A stretch of 33,482 bases of DNA, from positions 1 to 33,482 of the forward strand of contig NZ_BMVO01000038.1 in the NCBI RefSeq assembly GCF_014650755.1. The letters run 5' to 3'. The translations under genes and the position numbers were made by a program. The notes beneath the pieces are model-generated. The model had not been told where the DNA came from. It saw nothing but the letters and a program-made list of their open reading frames with translations, and did no database searches. Shown here one piece after another: positions 23,734-31,001 of this stretch; the first letter of the stretch is position 1, and each line of letters starts with the position of its first letter. Source of the DNA: Streptomyces chryseus. GTDB lineage: Bacteria; Actinomycetota; Actinomycetes; Streptomycetales; Streptomycetaceae.

Positions 23734-25065
23734 CTAGCTCTCGGAGGGTTTCGCGGACGGCGGCAAGGCCATGCCGAGGAGCGCGTCGATGGTTTCCTTG
23801 CCGAGCGTGCTGTCGTGGTGGAGGGATCGGCGGATGAGTTGCCCCACAGTCTGCGGGTCCACGTCCAGCCGTGTGTGGGCGTCCAGGCAGATCTCGCTCA
23901 GGAGTCCTGCGGTGTGGTCCGGCTTTCGCTGGACGTACCAGTCGAAGACCTTGACCACGTCGCGGCGGAGGGTGCCGAGCCAGATTCCGCTCCTCCCCTT
24001 CTTGACGCCTGTGGCCAGATGGGAGAGCACGGCCTCGATCAGGGTCGTGCGCAGCGCCGACATGGGGACGAGGCTGTCGGTTCCCACCGTGAGGGAGACC
24101 GCGGGCCACCAGGCGAGGGTCTTGGCTGCCTCCCCGGTCTGCTTCCCGTCGATGTGGATGACCTTGGTGAGGCGGTTGTGGTCGGCGACGAGCCCCTGGG
24201 GCTGCGGGGTGCCGAAAGAGGTGGTGGCGGAGAGGAGGGCGCCGGGACCGTGGTCGCGGCGATGCTGTTCAGCCCAGTCCCGGGCCACGGGCTGCGACCA
24301 CAAAGGTCCGTTGGCGCCGTGAGCCTGTGGCTCGGGCATCTTGTGGTCCTCGTACTCGGGGACCGGAAGGTCGTCCTCAGCGATGTTCACGATCTTCGCC
24401 AGCCCGGCGCGGTCCACCAGGAGGCCCGGCTCCAACTCGGGAGCCTTCAGGTCGACGACGCACTCGTCCAACGGCCGTGCATCCGGCACGCGCCGGCGGT
24501 GCTCCGCCCACAGCGCCAGATGATCACGCCAGTTGGGCAGGGCCGTCGTAGGCGCGGTGAACCCGGCGATGGTGGCGATACTCGCCTTGCCCGGGTCGGC
24601 GGGGTGGACTAGGAGGTCCGCGGCCGTGACGGTGAGCGCGTCCTGGACGGGGCGGGCGTCGTAGCGCTCGTAGGCGCCGTCGAAGACCACGCCGGGCCGG
24701 TGCCAGGCGGTGCCGTCCCACCAGTAGCCGCCGCGCCGGTAGAGGAAGCCGGTGTGCCCATACACCCAGTCGTGGTGGAGCCCGCTCCAGCTGCCGTCCG
24801 TGACCAGCACCACCGTGCGGCCGTGCTCGGGGTGGTAGTGAACGGCCCACGCGTACGCGCGGTTCTTCGGCTCGGTAGTGAACGCCACCCAGCCGCCTCC
24901 CGGTAACGGGTCGGTGCGGCCCCACAGCCCCTCGCCCTGGTCCCGGCCGGTGCGCTCGATCGCGTCCGGATTGCCGAGCGGCAGCCGTTCGTCGTTGATG
25001 AACGGCAGACCCGGAACAGGATGATCGGTACGAAGTCCGTTGGCCACCGGACGGAACTCACCCAA
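23734..25065 (-). CDS. Large hypothetical plasmid-type protein
   Basis: A 443-residue protein. I place the start at the TTG at 25065 (TTGGGTGAGTTC) because GGGAGAG lies six bases upstream. The frame to 25341 adds an Arg/Pro-rich stretch. The N-terminal half is rich in Trp, Tyr and Gly (GGGWVAFTTEPKNRAYAWAV, HYHPEHGRTVVLVTDGSWSG, GGYWWDGTAWHRPGVVFDGA), possibly a carbohydrate- or beta-sandwich-like domain. The C-terminal half is helical (SALRTTLIEAVLSHLATGVK, DWYVQRKPDHTAGLLSEICL). The function is unknown to me. It is the largest gene of the leftward plasmid-type cluster and probably shares a transcript with the genes at 23487 and 23032. Confidence 0.75.
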   Translation of the reverse strand: MGEFRPVANGLRTDHPVPGLPFINDERLPLGNPDAIERTGRDQGEGLWGRTDPLPGGGWVAFTTEPKNRAYAWAVHYHPEHGRTVVLVTDGSWSGLHHDWVYGHTGFLYRRGGYWWDGTAWHRPGVVFDGAYERYDARPVQDALTVTAADLLVHPADPGKASIATIAGFTAPTTALPNWRDHLALWAEHRRRVPDARPLDECVVDLKAPELEPGLLVDRAGLAKIVNIAEDDLPVPEYEDHKMPEPQAHGANGPLWSQPVARDWAEQHRRDHGPGALLSATTSFGTPQPQGLVADHNRLTKVIHIDGKQTGEAAKTLAWWPAVSLTVGTDSLVPMSALRTTLIEAVLSHLATGVKKGRSGIWLGTLRRDVVKVFDWYVQRKPDHTAGLLSEICLDAHTRLDVDPQTVGQLIRRSLHHDSTLGKETIDALLGMALPPSAKPSES

Positions 25066-25261
25066 GATCGTCTCTCCCTTACGGCATGAATCCCGTACAG
25101 CACGGGGGTAGTCCTCACATCTCTGCGGCAGCACCGGCGCTGTTAAACCGATCAGTGGACAGCGCGAACTCGAGCGGAGCCCGGCCTTGTGGTGCTGGAC
25201 ATCTGGCACGAGGACACCGTCCGCAGCTGACCGGAAGCGGGCGGGACGCCGCCGGCCGGCG

Positions 25262-25558
25262 TCAGGGTGTGTCGCCGGAGTAGTAGAAGCGGCAGCTGAC
25301 GCCCGGACCGGGGGTGCGGGGCTCGCCCGGTTGTGGGTCACACAGGGCGCGGCCGCCGGGCCACCGGGAGAGCTCGGTGGTCAGGGCGACGCCGTCGTCG
25401 ACTTCCTCGGTCCGCCAGCCGTAGATGTCCAGCAGCAGGCCGTCCAGTGGCCCGCCGACCAGTTCGGCGTAGGTCCGGTGCGGGAGCGGCCCGGGGTTGG
25501 GGTCGTCGTGCTCCGCGCCGTAGACGCGGCCGTTCAGCAGCTGCTCGTCTCCGTTCAT
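25262..25558 (-). CDS. Hypothetical protein, 98 residues
   Basis: ATG at 25558 with a weak GGAAAG upstream. It reads MNGDEQLLNGRVYGAEHDDP, then YAELVGGPLDGLLLDIYGWR, TEEVDDGVALTTELSRWPGG, and a short tail ending YYSGDTP. The core Y-A-E-L-V-G-G-P-L-D-G-x-x-L-D-I is a motif I associate with small conserved Streptomyces plasmid proteins of unknown function. It lies between the large hypothetical gene and the replication-relaxation gene, all pointing left. Confidence 0.65.
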   Translation of the reverse strand: MNGDEQLLNGRVYGAEHDDPNPGPLPHRTYAELVGGPLDGLLLDIYGWRTEEVDDGVALTTELSRWPGGRALCDPQPGEPRTPGPGVSCRFYYSGDTP

Positions 25559-25637
25559 CCGAGCAGCTTTCCAGCCATCACCGACAGCCGGGCAGAGCCG
25601 GCGGGCCCGGCCTGGGTGGAGGCCGGGCCCGCTGTGC

Positions 25638-26690
25638 TCACCGCGGCTTGGGCAATGCGGTCAGCGCCCGCCGGTCCTCACCGTGGCCGACGACCCGCCA
25701 CACCGGCCGGTCGGCCCCGTCGTGGGTGAGCTGGTGAAGGGTCGTCGTCGCCACGGTGATCCGCCAGTTCGGCCGGGCACGGTCGTGGAAGGCGGCATCC
25801 CTCGTATCTGGGGCCGCGCGGCGCGGGGCCGGGGCGAAGACGAACAGCAGCGGCGGGAAGGGCCGCTCCAGCGACGGCCCGGCATAGGTCTCCTGCCAAT
25901 GGCTGCGCGGGGCGCGGGCGGCATTTCCGCGCCCGGACGCCGGGGCGTTGCGGTAGGCGGCGTAGCGCTCCAGCTTGGCGAGCAGGCGGGCGTAGGACAT
26001 GGTGCGGTCGATCTCCACGAACGCGCTGGAGCCGTCGGCCAGGAGCGCCACGGCGTCGGGCAAAAGGTTCCCGGCCGGGGTGGGGTGGGCGACTTCTACC
26101 CGCCAGTCGGCATGGTCGGCCACCTCCGCCTGGTGGAAGGCGATGACGGTGTCGACGAGGGCGAGGCCGTGCTCCCGAAGACCCGTCTTGCTGGCCGCGA
26201 TGCGCTTGCCCGTCGTCCGGCCGGTCGTCGGCGCGAGCTCAGCGGAGGCGGCGGCTTCGGCGAGCCCCGCCGGGGTGCAGTACCAGTAGCTCTGCTGGGC
26301 GCGGTGAGTCCGGCCGACCAGGTCTGGGGATTCGGAGAGCAGGTTGCGCAGCGCGCGGCGGACGTGGTCGGTGTCCTGCTGATGGGGCAGCAGCAGCGCC
26401 TTGAGCTGGCGGGGGGTGGCCAGACGCAGCTGGGCGAGCGTGAGCAGGACCTCGCCGCGGAGGTCCGCGCCGGCCTTCGTCGCCGGGGCCTTCCGGGGCC
26501 GGGACGCTTCTCCAGGTACATCAGTACTAGGAGAAGAGGAGTTGCAACTGGCCGGAGCGGTCGAATCGGGGGTCTGATCAGCGACAACCGTCAGTCGTCG
26601 ATTGGAAGCTGCGGGGCTGGGAGCGGGGCTCGCCGTCGCAGCGGTGTCCGCCGGGGCCGGCGAGGTGTGCGGGTCGGGTGCGGTGGTCAT
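25638..26690 (-). CDS. Replication-relaxation family protein
   Basis: This 350-residue protein has an Ala/Pro/Ser-rich N-terminus (about 75 residues), then a winged-helix-like region (GEVLLTLAQLRLATPRQLKA, HVRRALRNLLSESPDLVGRT, QQSYWYCTPAGLAEAA) and a nuclease-like half. The latter includes VEVAHPTPAGNLLPDAVALL and SSAFVEIDRTMSYARLLAKL. This order is that of the replication-relaxation family (PF13814) found on actinobacterial plasmids and integrative elements. The E-I-D-R-x-x-x-x-x-x-L-x-x-K segment resembles a PD-(D/E)xK-type active site. The ATG at 26690 (MTTAPDP) follows a GAGGA ribosome site. The exact function is not established. It probably acts in element replication or maintenance. 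Confidence 0.85.
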   Translation of the reverse strand: MTTAPDPHTSPAPADTAATASPAPSPAASNRRLTVVADQTPDSTAPASCNSSSPSTDVPGEASRPRKAPATKAGADLRGEVLLTLAQLRLATPRQLKALLLPHQQDTDHVRRALRNLLSESPDLVGRTHRAQQSYWYCTPAGLAEAAASAELAPTTGRTTGKRIAASKTGLREHGLALVDTVIAFHQAEVADHADWRVEVAHPTPAGNLLPDAVALLADGSSAFVEIDRTMSYARLLAKLERYAAYRNAPASGRGNAARAPRSHWQETYAGPSLERPFPPLLFVFAPAPRRAAPDTRDAAFHDRARPNWRITVATTTLHQLTHDGADRPVWRVVGHGEDRRALTALPKPR

Positions 26691-26994
26691 CGCGTCCTCG
26701 GGTTTCTCCGGCCGTACACGGCCGGATCGGTGGCAGGTCCGGCCCGCACGCGTGAGGCGTACGGGCCAGGGCCCACCGTGAGGAAGCACCCCTTGACCAA
26801 CGTCTGTTCTGACTCGCTAGTCCAGTTTCGGTATGCCCTTTGCACCCCTTGCAGTCCCGCTTTGTCCGTGACCGACGTCACAGGCAGCGCCCCGGCCTGG
26901 AGCGCGGCCGCTGTCCACAGGCCCGCACCCCGAGGCTTTGATCAACAGGCCGGGCGCAGCAGGCGCGCGGCCAGCGAACAGGTAGGGAGCCGTC
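26691..26994. promoter_or_regulatory. Divergent control region with inverted repeat and DnaA-box-like site
   Basis: A 304-base spacer between the leftward replication-relaxation gene and the rightward gene at 26995. It is less GC-rich near 26790-26870. It holds GTGAC-CGAC-GTCAC (26868-26881), a perfect 5-bp inverted repeat, and CTGTCCACAGG at 26911-26921, one base from the Streptomyces DnaA-box consensus TTGTCCACA. Promoters in both directions are expected, but no strong -35/-10 was seen. Confidence 0.5.
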
Positions 26995-27423
26995 ATGGAG
27001 ACGACGTCGCCGAAGGCCCAGCTCGCCCCGGAGCAGATCCGGCGGGCCGCCGACTATGTGGAGCTGGTCTGGCGGGGCCAAGGCAGCGAGGAAGACAAGC
27101 CCGCGCTCGCGGAGTTCCACGCCGACGGCCCCGGGCTGGCACGGCTGATCGGTGAGTTCGGCGCGCTGCTGCTGGCCGACTACATCACCGCCGTGCCCGA
27201 GGAGCACACCGACTGCGAGTCCGCCTACGCCCTGCGGCAGCTGGTGACGGTGGCGAGCCGGTACCTCAAGCGGTGGTGCCTCGCGGGCGACGGCGGGGCG
27301 CAGACGGCGCTCATCGCGGCCGGGTTCCTGATCGAGTGCATGCAGGAGGTCGACCAGGTGTCCCAGTTCCTCGCCGATGTCCGCGGTGACGCCGGCGCCG
27401 GGTACGTGGCGGCTGCGGCCTGA
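26995..27423 (+). CDS. Hypothetical protein of the plasmid-type module
   Basis: This 142-residue acidic helical protein reads METTSPKAQLAPEQIRRAAD, then YVELVWRGQGSEEDKPALAE and LARLIGEFGALLLADYITAV. It continues with YALRQLVTVASRYLKRWCLA and IAAGFLIECMQEVDQVSQFL. AGGGAG lies eight bases before the ATG. There is no transmembrane or enzyme motif. Its size, acidity and helicity resemble the next gene (27645-28118), and both follow a CTGTCCACAGG box, so they may be co-regulated or distantly paralogous. The family is unknown. Confidence 0.7.
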   Translation: METTSPKAQLAPEQIRRAADYVELVWRGQGSEEDKPALAEFHADGPGLARLIGEFGALLLADYITAVPEEHTDCESAYALRQLVTVASRYLKRWCLAGDGGAQTALIAAGFLIECMQEVDQVSQFLADVRGDAGAGYVAAAA

Positions 27424-27436
27424 GCCGAACGAGAGG

Positions 27437-27463
27437 CCGGGGACGGAGATTTCTCCTCCCCGG
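27437..27463 (+). terminator. Hairpin after the gene at 26995
   Basis: CCGGGGACGGAGA pairs with TCTCCTCCCCGG with one bulged C, 14 bases after the stop. A similar near-palindrome (CGGGGAGGAGATCTCTCCCC) lies at 27531-27551. Confidence 0.6.
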
Positions 27464-27566
27464 GCGCCGCCCCGTTTCGCGCTGAATGTCGCAGGTAGCG
27501 GACCTGGACAAGGGGGTAGCACGAGCGGCGCGGGGAGGAGATCTCTCCCCGCCCGGCGGCCGGACT

Positions 27567-27577
27567 CTGTCCACAGG
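27567..27577 (+). promoter_or_regulatory. DnaA-box-like CTGTCCACAGG
   Basis: Identical to 26911-26921. Each copy lies 70-85 bases upstream of a hypothetical gene of the module. It differs at one position from TTGTCCACA. Confidence 0.4.
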
Positions 27578-27644
27578 GCCGCAGTTCGAGGGTGGCTTCG
27601 AGGTCGCCGCGATCAGCGAGGCGGCCCGTACGTGAGGAGCTGTC

Positions 27645-28118
27645 ATGCCCGAGAACATCGTCACCGCGCCGCTCGCTCCGATGGAGCCGGAGGACGTCGC
27701 CGACGCCTTCGCCTACATCCGGGCGCGGCAGGCCGACGACATCGGCACCGCCTGCGCGGTCATCGAGGACACGGGCGGCACGGAGATGCGCCGGCTGCTC
27801 CTGGACGTCGCCGCGCGCATCTTCATCCCGATCACCGCCGTGGACGACTGCGACGGGGAGCCTTGTGCGCACTCCTTCCTGGCAGCGGCGCTCGGACGCC
27901 TGCTCCTGGAGGTCCTGTGCCACGGCGACGGCGCCTGCCTGGCTTTCCCGCCGGGCATCGCCGACACCATCGTCCGCTTCACCGAGAACATCCTCACCGA
28001 GGACCACGGCGACGTCGCCGACGTACTCCGCCAGCTGGAGGCCGCCGGGATGGAGCAGGCGATGGAAGCGCGCCCCGCACCGGCCGGTGCACCCGTGGTG
28101 CGCACCACCGGCGTGTAG
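27645..28118 (+). CDS. Hypothetical protein of the plasmid-type module
   Basis: This 157-residue acidic protein reads MPENIVTAPLAPMEPEDVAD, then AFAYIRARQADDIGTACAVI and EMRRLLLDVAARIFIPITAV. It continues with HSFLAAALGRLLLEVLCHGD and ADTIVRFTENILTEDHGDVA. A GAGGAG ribosome site lies just before the ATG. It is helical and soluble, with no known motif. Its last codons (PVVRTTGV) are encoded by a 14-bp perfect palindrome (GTGGTGCGCACCAC) that is the first element of the downstream repeat array. Its stop overlaps the second GTGCGCAC. Gene and array are therefore physically fused, which suggests the protein may act on, or be controlled by, the array. That is inference. Confidence 0.7.
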   Translation: MPENIVTAPLAPMEPEDVADAFAYIRARQADDIGTACAVIEDTGGTEMRRLLLDVAARIFIPITAVDDCDGEPCAHSFLAAALGRLLLEVLCHGDGACLAFPPGIADTIVRFTENILTEDHGDVADVLRQLEAAGMEQAMEARPAPAGAPVVRTTGV

Positions 28119-28364
28119 TGCGCACCGAGCCCGTCAGTGGTGCGCATCGTGCGCGCGCCACCGGCGGGAGGTGCGCGCACCATGCGCACTGTGGACCGCG
28201 CCGCGCGCATCCGGTGCGCGCGCCTCCCGGAAGGTGCGGTGCGCCCCGCGCGCCGCGCGTATCGAGTGCGCACACCACGTCGCTGTTCGCCGGTCCGCAG
28301 GCGGGGCGGACTCCTATATCACATGCCCCCTTGACTTCGATCTGATCGGCGGCTGGGACCGGCT

Positions 28365-28504
28365 CTGGCAAGGGGAGACGCTCCGGTAGCCAACGTGGTC
28401 AAGGAGAAACGTGCGCCCGCCCCGGCCTGGACAAGGGGTGGCCGGGCTCCTGCCTGGAGGCGGACAAGGGGGGCCGGTTCGCCCGGCCGGAGCCGGACAA
28501 GGGG
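28365..28504 (+). repeat. Five CAAGG iterons with 31-33 bp spacing
   Basis: CAAGG lies at 28369, 28400, 28432, 28465 and 28498, giving spacings of 31, 32, 33 and 33 bases, about three helical turns. The last three are GGACAAGGGG (28429, 28462, 28495). A further GGACAAGGGG lies at 27506-27515. Regular phasing on one DNA face is typical of replication or partition iterons. Confidence 0.8.
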
Positions 28505-28554
28505 TCGGGCCGCCGGTGCGCACGACCCGGGCGGTGCGCACTGGGTGGAGTGCG

Positions 28555-28749
28555 GAACATCGGGTGCCGGACATCGTGGTGCGCACGAGAGTGCCCGGCA
28601 TCGTCGACTGGTGCGCGCGATCCGGGCGGTGCGCATCGCGTGCGGTGCGGAACATCGGATGCTCGACATCGTGGTGCGCACGAGAGTGCCGGGCATCGTC
28701 GCGAGGCACACCCGGTGCGGCGCGGAACATTGTGGTGCGCACGAGAGTG
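28555..28749 (+). repeat. 95-bp tandem unit and shorter third copy
   Basis: GAACATCGG starts at 28555 and 28650, 95 bases apart, each followed by GACATCGTGGTGCGCACGAG and GAGTGCC(C/G)GGCATCGTCG. A shortened copy starts with GAACATTGTGG at 28725. GTGGTGCGCACGAGAGTG is exact at 28576, 28671 and 28732. Confidence 0.85.
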
Positions 28750-28841
28750 GAGTCCACCGTCAGCCGGTGCGCACCGGAGTGGAGCCCACCCGGAGTGGCC
28801 TCCACTCTCCACTCGATGGAGTGCACCCGATGTTCTGCACC

Positions 28842-28910
28842 CGATGCCGGGCATCGTCCACTGGATGCTGAACATCGTGGGTTCCACTCGGTGGACGATG
28901 CCCGGCATCG
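28842..28910. repeat. 20-bp perfect inverted repeat, 29-bp spacer
   Basis: CGATGCCGGGCATCGTCCAC (28842-28861) is the exact reverse complement of 28891-28910. The spacer contains GAACATCGTGG, a further copy of the unit's opening motif. Each arm contains the near-palindrome GATGCCGGGCATC. Confidence 0.85.
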
Positions 28911-28947
28911 TCACCACAGCCAGGCGATGGAGTGCCGCACCCCGGGC

Positions 28948-29010
28948 CAGTCCTACCAAGCAGCCGTCACCCTCGCATCGCTCCTGATGTGGCGTGACAC
29001 TTTCACGATA
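28948..29010 (+). pseudogene. C-terminal scrap of an IS5-type transposase
   Basis: The frame reads QSYQAAVTLASLLMWRDTF, the usual end of IS5-family transposases (S-Y-x-A-A-V-T-L-A-S-L-L-M-W). Nothing upstream belongs to it. A related scrap lies at 30697-30842, on the other side of the peptidase gene. Confidence 0.55.
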
Positions 29011-29047
29011 ACTCCAGGCCGGCGGGCCGGGGCGTCTGCGGGAGGAT

Positions 29048-29079
29048 CCGTCCTAGTCCCGCACCGTCCTAGTCCCGCA
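29048..29079. repeat. 16-bp tandem duplication across the peptidase stop codon
   Basis: CCGTCCTAGTCCCGCA occurs twice back to back (29048-29063, 29064-29079). It duplicates the last codons and TAG stop of the S41 gene. Confidence 0.8.
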
Positions 29080-30451
29080 GGACCTTCACGGCCCGGTCGA
29101 AGGCCGAGTCCTTGTTCTGGTCGAACTCCTGCGTGGTGAAGACCGGCTCGGTGAGGTGCGGCGGGATGCCCGCGCCGTCGAAGGTCCTGCCCGAACGGGC
29201 CAGCAGCTCCTCGTTCGGCAGCCAGACCGACATGCCGTTGGGGAGCTTGCGCACCATGACGTCCGAGAAGACGCCCTGCGTGGGCTGCCCGATCCGCACG
29301 GTCCGCCCGGGCCGGTCCATGAGGGCCTGGGTGAAGGTCTCTCCCGCGCTGACGGTCGAGCCGCCGGTCAGCACGGCGACCGGTCCGGTGTAGCGGGGGC
29401 CCTGGGCGGGCGTGACGTACAGGGGCTGGGGGCGCGTGTGCCGGGTGGGGTCCGCGGGATCGTTGCGGGCCCGCTTGGAGTAGGCGAGGTAGGGGGTATC
29501 GGTCAGCCGCCCGGCGATGTGGAGCCCCATGGCGTCGGATCCGCCGCCGTTGATCCGCAGGTCGATGACCAGGCCCTTCAGGTGCCGGGTGCGCTCCTGG
29601 CCGAGGACCGTGTCCAGCGCTTTGTCGAGCTCGGCCAGCTCGGCGGCGTAGGAGGCCTTGCCGCCCGCGTAGCCGCCGAAGCCGGAGATCCGCAGGTAGC
29701 CCTGCCCGCCGGGGAGGTCGGCGTAGGTGATCCGCCCGGCGGCGAAGTCCTGGAGGTTCCGGGCGTTCTTGAGGTCGCGCTCCACGACGAACTTCTTGAC
29801 CTTGGCGTCGAGCTTCCCGTCGGGCCGGACTGTGCCTGGGCGGACCTGCGCGAAGGCCCGGTCGGGGTCACCGTCACCGTCGCCGTCGACGTCCCAGACG
29901 GCGACGTGGGCGTCGTGGAGCGGCTCGACCATCTTTTTGAAGACGGCGAAGAGTTCGTCCGGGGTCGTCTGTTCGTGGACCGTGGGTCGGTACCGGTCGC
30001 GTACGGCGTGCCAGTCGATGCCCTTGGCAGCGAAGAAGGGGTAGTTCTCCTCGAAGGACTGCCAGAAGACGTCGAAGGAGGCGAGCGGACCCCCGGGGGC
30101 GGAACGCGTGCAGGCGTCGGGCAGTTCCGTCGTCCGGCGCAGGTTCCGTTCGCCGACGTCGCCGTCCAGCCGTACGGAAGCGCGGTCGCGGTTCCCGCGG
30201 GTGCGCACAGTGAGGACGGTGCCTCCAGGCGTGGTGTAGGCGCCGGGGTCGGTCCGCTGCGCGGTGTCGCCCGCGATGCAGCTGGCGGCGGTGGTCTGGT
30301 GCTCCTGGAGGGTTCCGTTCCGGATGGAGAGCACGGTGCCGTAGCCGTCGGTGCGCCAGATTCCGTCGGTGGCGGGCTGGTGGGCGGTGGCGGCCGGCGC
30401 GGCTGCGCCGACGAGGGTCAGGGCGACGGCGGTGGCCGTGACGATGCGCAC
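29069..30451 (-). CDS. Secreted S41-family serine peptidase
   Basis: A 460-residue protein. The GTG at 30451 follows AAGG by about seven bases and opens a signal peptide (VRIVTATAVALTLVGAAAPA, cleavage near ATA-HQ, about residue 24). An N-terminal domain of about 110 residues precedes the tail-specific/IRBP-type peptidase part. Motifs: FDVFWQSFEENYPFFAAKGI, HDAHVAVWDVDGDGDGD (an acidic, Ca-loop-like insert), GYLRISGFGGYAG, VIDLRINGGGSDAMG, and the nucleophile region GGSTVSAGETFTQALMDRPG with Ser in SAGE. Then comes GQPTQGVFSD. It should degrade peptides or proteins outside the cell; the substrate is unknown. The frame upstream to 30691 is not part of it. IS5-type scraps flank the gene on both sides. 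Confidence 0.85.
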   Translation of the reverse strand: MRIVTATAVALTLVGAAAPAATAHQPATDGIWRTDGYGTVLSIRNGTLQEHQTTAASCIAGDTAQRTDPGAYTTPGGTVLTVRTRGNRDRASVRLDGDVGERNLRRTTELPDACTRSAPGGPLASFDVFWQSFEENYPFFAAKGIDWHAVRDRYRPTVHEQTTPDELFAVFKKMVEPLHDAHVAVWDVDGDGDGDPDRAFAQVRPGTVRPDGKLDAKVKKFVVERDLKNARNLQDFAAGRITYADLPGGQGYLRISGFGGYAGGKASYAAELAELDKALDTVLGQERTRHLKGLVIDLRINGGGSDAMGLHIAGRLTDTPYLAYSKRARNDPADPTRHTRPQPLYVTPAQGPRYTGPVAVLTGGSTVSAGETFTQALMDRPGRTVRIGQPTQGVFSDVMVRKLPNGMSVWLPNEELLARSGRTFDGAGIPPHLTEPVFTTQEFDQNKDSAFDRAVKVLRD

Positions 30452-30696
30452 GATCTTGCCTTCTCTGTAGGCGACTTGCTGGGTACCGTCCCACCGTGCC
30501 GATACGGGATCCACCGGGCCATCCGGCTGTCCGGCCGATCGGGGGTGGGGCCAGCACCCGCTACCCGCGGTACCCGGGACCACACAGCTCGTTCTGTGAC
30601 CGGGATGCCGGTTGAATACGCTGAGCGCTGGCAGCGGCGGACGATGCGGAGACACACCGGCGCAACCGTGGCCGGCGAGGCGGCCGACCATCGGGC
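30452..30696. other. Promoter side of the peptidase gene; no gene seen
   Basis: No credible frame. The interval should contain the leftward promoter of the peptidase gene. No convincing -35/-10 pair was found. Confidence 0.35.
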
Positions 30697-30842
30697 TTTC
30701 ACCTACCGCGCAACACCGTCGAAGGCTGCTTCAACCGGCTCAAGGCCTTCCGCGGCATCGCAACCAGGTATGAGAAGGCCACCGCTTCCTACGAAGCCGC
30801 GGTCAGCCTGCGTCGCTCCTACGCTTGGCAAGATCGCTTTGA
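30697..30842 (+). pseudogene. C-terminal remnant of an IS5-family transposase
   Basis: The frame reads HLPRNTVEGCFNRLKAFRGI, then ATRYEKATASYEAAVSL. R-N-T-V-E-x-C-F-N-R-L-K carries the family's third catalytic acidic residue. After AVSL one or two bases are lost, and the tail ASLLRLARSL and stop follow in another frame (stop at 30840). The N-terminal three quarters is missing. It ends about 120 bases before the intact IS5-type element at 30961 but is a different, dead copy. Confidence 0.7.
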
Positions 30843-31001
30843 CGACGGCCCCTGCTGCATAGTTCGTACAACCCTTTCACCGGGTCATGGGTCTTCTGTG
30901 CGCCGACCGCTCCAGATCCCGCGCGCACCACTGGATCCGGAGGAAAGCGGCCCCCTATTAAGACGTCGTTTCCTTTGGCGTGATCGTTCGTTGTTCCGTG
31001 C

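Larger units (their letters stand above)
28095..28774. repeat. Array of GTGCGCAC palindromes
   Basis: The 8-bp palindrome GTGCGCAC occurs at 28098, 28118, 28266, 28516, 28534, 28579, 28674, 28735 and 28767. Near-copies lie at 28140 and 28629 (GTGCGCAT), 28171 (GTGCGCGCAC) and 28182 (ATGCGCAC). Two copies sit in 14-bp perfect palindromes: GTGGTGCGCACCAC (28095-28108) and CCGGTGCGCACCGG (28764-28777). I did not notice other copies elsewhere, though I did not search the whole window exhaustively. Confidence 0.85.

Noticed and set aside
28500..28780. CRISPR-like repeat array
   Set aside because: Repeats are unequal in length and spacing (95 and 61 bases), palindromic within and between units, and no cas gene is present.
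28085..28940. Streptomyces telomere with terminal palindromes
   Set aside because: The palindromes lie inside the window with genes on both sides, and no typical telomeric loop motif (GCGNAGC-type) series or terminal CCCGCG start is seen.
29156..30862. Long plus-strand ORF (568 residues) over the peptidase gene
   Set aside because: It is the antisense shadow of the S41 gene, Gly/Val-rich without domains, as expected at this GC content. The same holds for the long ORFs opposite IS110 (5682-6932) and opposite the phosphatase (19221-20603).
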